From positions 1 to 62,986 of the forward strand of contig JBOHRE010000006.1 in NCBI GenBank assembly GCA_050732635.1: a DNA stretch of 62,986 nucleotides. The letters run 5' to 3'. The stretch is from JBOHRE01 sp050732635 (GTDB lineage Bacteria > Gemmatimonadota > Gemmatimonadetes > Longimicrobiales > RSA9). Position numbers and translations under genes: made by a program. Every line of letters begins with the position of its first letter. Positions within the stretch are counted from its first letter, which is position 1. Below the pieces are notes generated by a model, which had not been told where the DNA came from, searched no databases, and was given only the letters and a program-made list of their open reading frames with translations. Shown here one piece after another: positions 59,500 to 62,986 of this stretch.

Positions 59500-59534
59500 G
59501 CCGCTGGTGAGCGAGCCGACCGGCGGCGCTTTTT
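59500..59534 (+). terminator. Rho-independent terminator after tRNA-Arg(ACG)
   Basis: GCCGCTGGT (59500-59508) and ACCGGCGGC (59519-59527) form a 9-bp stem with one wobble, followed by T5 at 59530-59534. Confidence 0.6.
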
Positions 59535-59549
59535 GACAGGTAGGGGTCT

Positions 59550-59944
59550 GGGAAGCGAGTGCGGATCGCGATCGGCGACGAGCCGGTCGAGGAAAGTCCG
59601 AGCTCCGCAGGGCAGGGTGCCGGCTAACGGCCGGGCGTCGCGAGACGACGGAGAGTGCAACAGAGAGCAGACCGCCGATGGCGCTCGCAAGGGCGCACAG
59701 GCAAGGGTGAAACGGTGGGGTAAGAGCCCACCGCGTTCCCGGTGACGGGGACGGCATGGCAAACCCCACCCGGAGCAAGGCCAAGCAGGGGTCAGGCGCT
59801 GCCCGCGCCGCAGGAGCTTCGGCTCGGAGAACCCCGGGTAGGCCGCTTCAGTCGGCGAGCAATCGTCGTTCGAGAGAAATGATCCGCCAGCGTGCGTCGG
59901 CCTCGGCCGGCGCATGCGGACAGAACTCGGCTTATTCGCTTCCC
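59550..59944 (+). ncRNA. rnpB: RNase P RNA (bacterial class A)
   Basis: The conserved core is complete: GAGGAAAGTCCGAGCTC (P3/P4 side), GGGCAGGGTGCCGGCTAACG, AGTGCAACAGAGAG, GCAAGGGTGAAACGGT, GGGTAAGAGCCCACCG, GGCAAACCCCAC and at the 3' end GAGAAATGATCCGCC and GACAGAACTCGGCTTAT. GGGAAGCGA (59550-59558) pairs with TCGCTTCCC (59936-59944) as P1, so the ends are set by pairing. The ribozyme cleaves tRNA 5' leaders. It lies between two tRNA-Arg genes. Confidence 0.95.
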
Positions 59945-59955
59945 GACACCACGTC

Positions 59956-60029
59956 GCGCCCGTAGCTCAGTTGGATAGAGCGCGTGCCTCCGGAGCACGA
60001 GGTCAGAGGTTCGAATCCTCTCGGGCGCA
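59956..60029 (+). tRNA. tRNA-Arg (anticodon CCG)
   Basis: Acceptor GCGCCCG/CGGGCGC plus A, D arm GCTC/GAGC, anticodon stem CGTGC/GCACG with loop CTCCGGA, anticodon CCG, and T arm AGAGG-TTCGAAT-CCTCT. It is 74 nt, no encoded CCA, and begins 11 bp after rnpB. Its 3' end is the likely attachment site of the integrated element. Confidence 0.95.
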
Positions 60030-60041
60030 TGAGGGAACCTG

Positions 60042-60073
60042 AGGCCCTGCCAGTACTTACGGCAGGGCCTTTC
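60042..60073 (+). terminator. Rho-independent terminator after tRNA-Arg(CCG)
   Basis: AGGCCCTGCC (60042-60051) and GGCAGGGCCT (60061-60070) form a perfect 10-bp stem with a 9-base loop, followed by a short T-containing tail. Confidence 0.7.
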
Positions 60074-60101
60074 GCACGCCCTTGCGGGCTCCGTTCGCAG
60101 T

Positions 60102-60148
60102 GGTCACAATAGCGGTAACAAACGGCCGCTTCCGATCGGCCTGTTACC
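60102..60148. repeat. GGTMACA half-sites and bulged hairpin before the integrase
   Basis: GGTCACAA (60102-60109) and GGTAACAA (60114-60121) are direct half-sites 12 bp apart, and TGTTACC (60142-60148) is the inverse copy. With GGCCG (60124-60128) and CGGCC (60137-60141) they also make a 12-bp stem with a 3-base bulge. They could be integrase arm sites or an operator. Confidence 0.45.
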
Positions 60149-60196
60149 TCCGGTGCGACGCCCTTTCCGTCGCTCCCGCGACCGCGAGGAAACGAC

Positions 60197-61654
60197 GTGG
60201 CCCCACGAAAGCGCGAGTCCCGCATCTACACCCGCCGGCGCGGCGGGCAGCTCCGCTACTACGCCGACTTCCGCGACTTCGCCGACGTCGGCGGCAGGCA
60301 GGAGGCGCTGCGCGCCCCGCATGATCGGGTGGCGACCACCGATCCCGACATCGCCAGCGAGCTCGCGAGTCGGCGGCTGAGGGAGCTCGAGCACAAGCGC
60401 CGGAAGAAGCACATCCTGGGCATCGATCGGGAGAGCGGCCTCGCGCGGTATGCCGCCTATCACCTCCGCGAGAAGGCGCGGGCGGGCAACTTGACGGAGA
60501 CCTGGCTCGAGCGTGCGCAGCGGCACCTCGAGGCGGCGGTCCACTTCTTCGGCGAGGCTCGCGACTTGCGCGACATCGACGCCCGCGAGGCACAGCGATT
60601 CGTGAGCTGGCTCGCGCAGCGGCCGAGCGGCCGCGGGATCCCGCCGTGCCCGAGCTGCGGCCGGCGCGCGAAGCCGCCGCGGTTCGAGGCGGAGGCCGAG
60701 CTGCACTGCGACGACTGCGGCGCGACTTGGCGGGTGCCCACCGCGAACAGGGGCACGCAGCGGAAGTATCTCAACAGCCTCTCCAACCTTTACCGTCGCG
60801 CCGCCGCGGAGGGGTACGTCGAGCCGGGCTTCAATCCTGTCGCCGCACTGCTCGAGAAGCCGACCGCGCGCGCCCATGAAGCGCGCTGGCTCGAGGTACA
60901 CGAGGCCGCGCTGCTGCTCGAGGCCGCACAGTTCTACCGGCCGCACGAGAAGCGTGCGGCGATGCAGTACGCCTATCCGCTCGTGGCCACGTTCCTGCTC
61001 GCCGGCGGCCGCGAGTCGGAGGTGCTCGGGCTCGAGATCGAGGACATCAGCTTCGACCGCCGGACGGTGACGTTCCGGCCGAACCGCTGGCGCCGGCTCA
61101 AGACTTCCAGCTCGCGTCGCACCGTGCCGCTCTGGCCACAGCTCGAGGAGATCCTCCGGGCGTACCTGTACGGCGGCGACTCTCCGCGGGTGTCGGGGCT
61201 GCTCTTTCCATCGGTTCGGCTCGAGACCGAAGGCATGGTCACGGACCTGCGGAAGATGCTCGACGGGGTCGCGCAGCTCGCGGGTTGGAACGCCGGCGAC
61301 ATTCGGTCGAAAGCCTTCCGGCACACCTACTGCGCCGCGCGCCTGCAGACGCTCGACCGCGGGCACCCGGTCAGCGAGTACACGGTCGCGCGCGAGCTCG
61401 GGCACGGCGGCTTCCAACTCGTTCGGCGCGTCTACGGCCACCTCGGCGAAGTGCGGCACCGCTCGAGCGTGGTCGAGTACCGCGCGGATCAGCACCAGCA
61501 CGAGCTCGGCGATCGACTGCGCAGGCTCCGCGCGGCCCGAGCGCGGGCTACGGCTGAGCGCGAATCGAGCGGCGCAGCTCGCGACGGCGAGAGCGCAGGC
61601 GCTCGAGCTTCTCGCGCTGGTCGGCGGCGAGCCGTTCGAGGACCAACCGAATGA
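60197..61654 (+). CDS. Tyrosine site-specific integrase with inserted zinc ribbon
   Basis: This 485-residue recombinase has an Arg-rich N-terminus, a core-binding domain (~95-225) and a catalytic domain with Arg272 (LAGGRESEVLGLE), Lys302 (RRLKTSSSRR), Arg375 (KAFRHTYCAARL; Lys372 replaces the usual His of HxxR), His403 (RELGHGGFQ) and nucleophile Tyr413 (RRVYGHLGE). Cys151, Cys154, Cys171 and Cys174 form a zinc ribbon inserted in the core-binding domain. GTG at 60197 follows GAGGAAAC. Its 3' end overlaps the convergent gene by 107 bp. It lies 168 bp beyond tRNA-Arg(CCG). Confidence 0.88.
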   Translation: MAPRKRESRIYTRRRGGQLRYYADFRDFADVGGRQEALRAPHDRVATTDPDIASELASRRLRELEHKRRKKHILGIDRESGLARYAAYHLREKARAGNLTETWLERAQRHLEAAVHFFGEARDLRDIDAREAQRFVSWLAQRPSGRGIPPCPSCGRRAKPPRFEAEAELHCDDCGATWRVPTANRGTQRKYLNSLSNLYRRAAAEGYVEPGFNPVAALLEKPTARAHEARWLEVHEAALLLEAAQFYRPHEKRAAMQYAYPLVATFLLAGGRESEVLGLEIEDISFDRRTVTFRPNRWRRLKTSSSRRTVPLWPQLEEILRAYLYGGDSPRVSGLLFPSVRLETEGMVTDLRKMLDGVAQLAGWNAGDIRSKAFRHTYCAARLQTLDRGHPVSEYTVARELGHGGFQLVRRVYGHLGEVRHRSSVVEYRADQHQHELGDRLRRLRAARARATAERESSGAARDGESAGARASRAGRRRAVRGPTE

Positions 61655-62186
61655 GTCGGAGCGATCCGTCTGGTCCCAAGCGATCGATGAGCGACGGCGG
61701 CAGGCGGACGCTCGGGACCGGCTGTTCGATCTGCTGATCCACGAACGCGACGACTCGCTCGAGATCCGCGGGAGCGATCTCGGCCGAATCCACCCCGCAG
61801 CTCTGCACGATCCGGATGAGCCGCCGGTTCCGAAGCTTCCCGCTCGGCGTGTACGCCTCCGCTTTCCCGATGGCGATCGTGGCGCAGGTCGGCAGGGCGT
61901 CCTGGTGGATCCGGGGCCGCTTCACGGCGATGAGCACCCACTGTCCGCAGCGACGGTGCCTGAGCGCGCCGCGCTCACGCACCTCGAGCTTGTTGCGACA
62001 GGGCAGGACGACCAGCCCCGCAGCAGAGTAAGGAGCCGCCTGCAGGAAATCGTTGCGGAAAGGTCCCTCGCACGTCGGGCAAACCAGTTGCCCGCGTGGG
62101 CAGAGGCGTACATTTCGCGCGTCCAATCGGTTCAGGCTCCGGAAACGTTGTGTCGGGCGGCAGTCCGACATATTATAGGCTCGCAC
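61548..62186 (-). CDS. Cysteine-rich zinc-finger-like protein of the element
   Basis: This protein of up to 212 residues has an N-terminal cluster: LCPRGQLVCPTCEGPF, LVVLPCRNKLEVRERG and ALRHRRCGQWVLI, spaced like one or two treble-clef or zinc-ribbon knuckles, then SCGVDSAEIAPADLERVVAF and an Arg-rich C-terminal helix (LERLRSRRRELRRSIR). It is probably a nucleic-acid-binding protein. The exact start is unsure: ATG 62186 and 62171 abut a -10 like TATAAT at 62177-62172, which would put the transcript start inside the gene; a TTG further in (CGGAG upstream) is possible. Confidence 0.5.
   Translation of the reverse strand: MRAYNMSDCRPTQRFRSLNRLDARNVRLCPRGQLVCPTCEGPFRNDFLQAAPYSAAGLVVLPCRNKLEVRERGALRHRRCGQWVLIAVKRPRIHQDALPTCATIAIGKAEAYTPSGKLRNRRLIRIVQSCGVDSAEIAPADLERVVAFVDQQIEQPVPSVRLPPSLIDRLGPDGSLRLIRLVLERLAADQREKLERLRSRRRELRRSIRAQP
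62148..62176 (+). promoter_or_regulatory. Candidate promoter of a small RNA or leader
   Basis: TTGTGT (62148-62153), 17-bp spacer, TATTAT (62171-62176) on the plus strand. The start would be near 62183, only 90 bases before a strong terminator. The same AT-rich hexamer reads TATAAT on the minus strand, so the site may work both ways. Confidence 0.4.
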
Positions 62187-62275
62187 GCCGCAGACGAACC
62201 AGTGCGGCGCTAGATCGCAGTAACACGGCCAGCAGGCCCGACCTTGGGGAGCGATCCCCGGGGCGGGCCTTTTTT
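62183..62275 (+). ncRNA. Putative small RNA or attenuated leader
   Basis: Between the promoter above and the terminator below, about 93 nucleotides contain a GCCGC/GCGGC hairpin and no open frame with a ribosome-binding site. It could be a stand-alone regulatory RNA or a leader whose read-through controls the ribbon-helix-helix gene that starts at 62300. Confidence 0.3.
62234..62275 (+). terminator. Strong rho-independent terminator
   Basis: AGGCCCGACC (62234-62243) pairs with GGGCGGGCCT (62261-62270) with one mismatch, enclosing an inner GGGG/CCCC stem, and is followed by TTTTTT. It ends transcription on the plus strand 25 bp before the ribbon-helix-helix gene. Confidence 0.85.
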
Positions 62276-62299
62276 CGTTTCAGCAGCCTGGAGCCCACG

Positions 62300-62521
62300 A
62301 TGCAGGCAGCACGCGAGATCAATCGCACGGAGAAGGTGACCGTGCGATTCCAGCCTCAGCAGCGGGCTGAGCTCGAGACCGCAGCCGCTCTGGAAAGCGT
62401 ACGGCTGAGCAGCTTCTGCCGCCGGGTCTTGGTCGTGGCGGCGCGGCGGCGCCTGGCGGCAGCTCGTACCGATGCGAGCGGCTGCGATGACGACGAGACC
62501 TGTGCTGATGGCGAGCGCTGA
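62300..62521 (+). CDS. Ribbon-helix-helix protein (MobC/CopG-like)
   Basis: This 73-residue protein has KVTVRFQPQQRAELETAAAL followed by SVRLSSFCRRVLVVAARRRL, the strand-helix-helix pattern of MobC/DUF1778-type ribbon-helix-helix proteins, and an acidic tail. It should bind DNA as a dimer, for example as a transcriptional regulator of the element or a relaxosome accessory protein. It overlaps the primase-like gene by 14 bp. Confidence 0.62.
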   Translation: MQAAREINRTEKVTVRFQPQQRAELETAAALESVRLSSFCRRVLVVAARRRLAAARTDASGCDDDETCADGER

Positions 62522-62986
62522 GGCTCGCGCTGACGGCGCCTGGCCCGACTGCCCCCAGCTCCCCGGCCCACCGGACCCCAACCCGGTGCCGGTCGACGTG
62601 CTGCCGCCGGTGCTGCGCGCGCAGGTCGAGTCCGTGGCCGGGGCGACCCAGACCCCGCCGGACATGGGCGTCCTGCTGACGCTCGCGGTCGTCTCGGCAG
62701 CGCTCCGTGGTCGCGCGGAGGTGCTGGTGGACGCGAACCGCGGCTGGCGCGAGATGGCGGTCATCTACACAGCCGTCGTGATGCCCCCCGCCGCCCGGAA
62801 GTCCCCCGTATACGCCCACCTGACCGCCCCGCTTTACGCGTGGGAGCGGGAGGCGCTGGAGCGCACCGGGCCCGATTACCGCCGCGCGCTCGATCGCGTC
62901 GAGGTGGCCCGGGCCGCCATGACGCACGTGCGGGGCGCAGCCGCGCGCGGGAAGGGCACCGCGTCGGCCGTCGCGCACGCCCGCTC
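62508..62986 (+). CDS. DUF3987-type primase/helicase protein (cut by window edge)
   Basis: The first ~159 codons are visible. A Pro-rich N-terminus (PNPVPVDVLPPVLRAQVESV) is followed by TPPDMGVLLTLAVVSAALRG and IYTAVVMPPAARKSPVYAHL, the latter at the position of the Walker A-like loop of DUF3987 proteins (GPPGALKS in the family, here MPPAARKS). A charged helix (ALDRVEVARAAMTHVR) begins the middle domain. DUF3987 proteins are replication helicase/primase-related proteins of phages and integrative elements. Confidence 0.65.
   Translation, partial: MASAEARADGAWPDCPQLPGPPDPNPVPVDVLPPVLRAQVESVAGATQTPPDMGVLLTLAVVSAALRGRAEVLVDANRGWREMAVIYTAVVMPPAARKSPVYAHLTAPLYAWEREALERTGPDYRRALDRVEVARAAMTHVRGAAARGKGTASAVAHAR

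Larger units (their letters stand above)
60030..62986. mobile_element. Left part of an element integrated at tRNA-Arg
   Basis: From just after the tRNA to the window end, the genes are an integrase, a cysteine-rich protein, a ribbon-helix-helix protein and a DUF3987 primase-like protein, the usual opening of a tRNA-integrated prophage, satellite or integrative element. The right border and attR lie outside the window. No capsid or conjugation gene is seen in this part. Confidence 0.65.

Noticed and set aside
59533..59538. TTGACA just before rnpB
   Set aside because: It is only 12 bp before the P1-defined 5' end, too close to be the rnpB promoter with a normal -10; it may be chance within the terminator tail.

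Overview
This 63 kb window is GC-rich chromosomal DNA with dense coding and many 1 or 4 bp gene overlaps. The gene content resembles a Gemmatimonadota-type bacterium: large secreted sortilin/VPS10-like BNR proteins, TonB-dependent receptors with a carboxypeptidase-regulatory domain, an OprP-like porin, many lipoproteins and DUF4402 secreted proteins. The phylum is an inference from gene content and composition; the outer-membrane genes show directly that the cell is diderm.

Layout. 1-13.3 kb: a cut-off PHP-domain membrane phosphoesterase, two vapBC toxin-antitoxin loci with recognisable promoters and palindromic operators, two very large paralogous BNR/VPS10-like exported proteins, a phased array of four palindromes, a lipoprotein, and a three-gene DUF4402 cluster ending in a truncated pilus-type chaperone. 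13.6-23.7 kb: a long plus-strand run of tightly packed genes (Trm112-like, TPR, OsmC, long-chain acyl-CoA ligase, CutA, TPR, macro domain, exported transglutaminase, ABC exporter, a 55-residue membrane protein, thioesterase). 23.7-33.5 kb: minus-strand DUF445 and lipoprotein genes, a plus-strand dicarboxylate symporter, then a minus-strand chain of five overlapping genes (SIMPL, DUF1499, two amidohydrolases and a Lon protease whose ATPase motor appears degenerate). 33.7-42.8 kb: sugar nucleotidyltransferase, a LeuA-like aldolase, Sco1, a TonB receptor with a secreted lipoprotein partner, and another lipoprotein. 42.8-50.7 kb: a complete phosphate module phoB-phoR-porin-pstSCAB-phoU with two candidate Pho boxes. 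50.9-59.2 kb: SDR reductase, two lipoproteins, NAD-isocitrate-type dehydrogenase, glutaryl-CoA-type dehydrogenase, CBS protein, DUF4173-like membrane protein, polyprenyl diphosphate synthase, and a winged-helix regulator with its membrane partner.

59.4-60.1 kb is an RNA island: tRNA-Arg(ACG), RNase P RNA and tRNA-Arg(CCG), with terminators after the first and last. Directly beyond the second tRNA begins an integrated element. It encodes a tyrosine recombinase with an inserted zinc ribbon, a cysteine-rich minus-strand protein, a candidate small RNA or attenuated leader, a ribbon-helix-helix protein and a DUF3987-type primase/helicase that runs off the right edge.

The items most worth following up are the Lon with an intact Ser-Lys dyad but altered AAA+ residues, the 32-bp-phased operator array, the decayed DUF4402/chaperone locus, and the tRNA-adjacent element with its putative RNA. 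All function calls come from reading motifs in the translated sequence; no database search was run.
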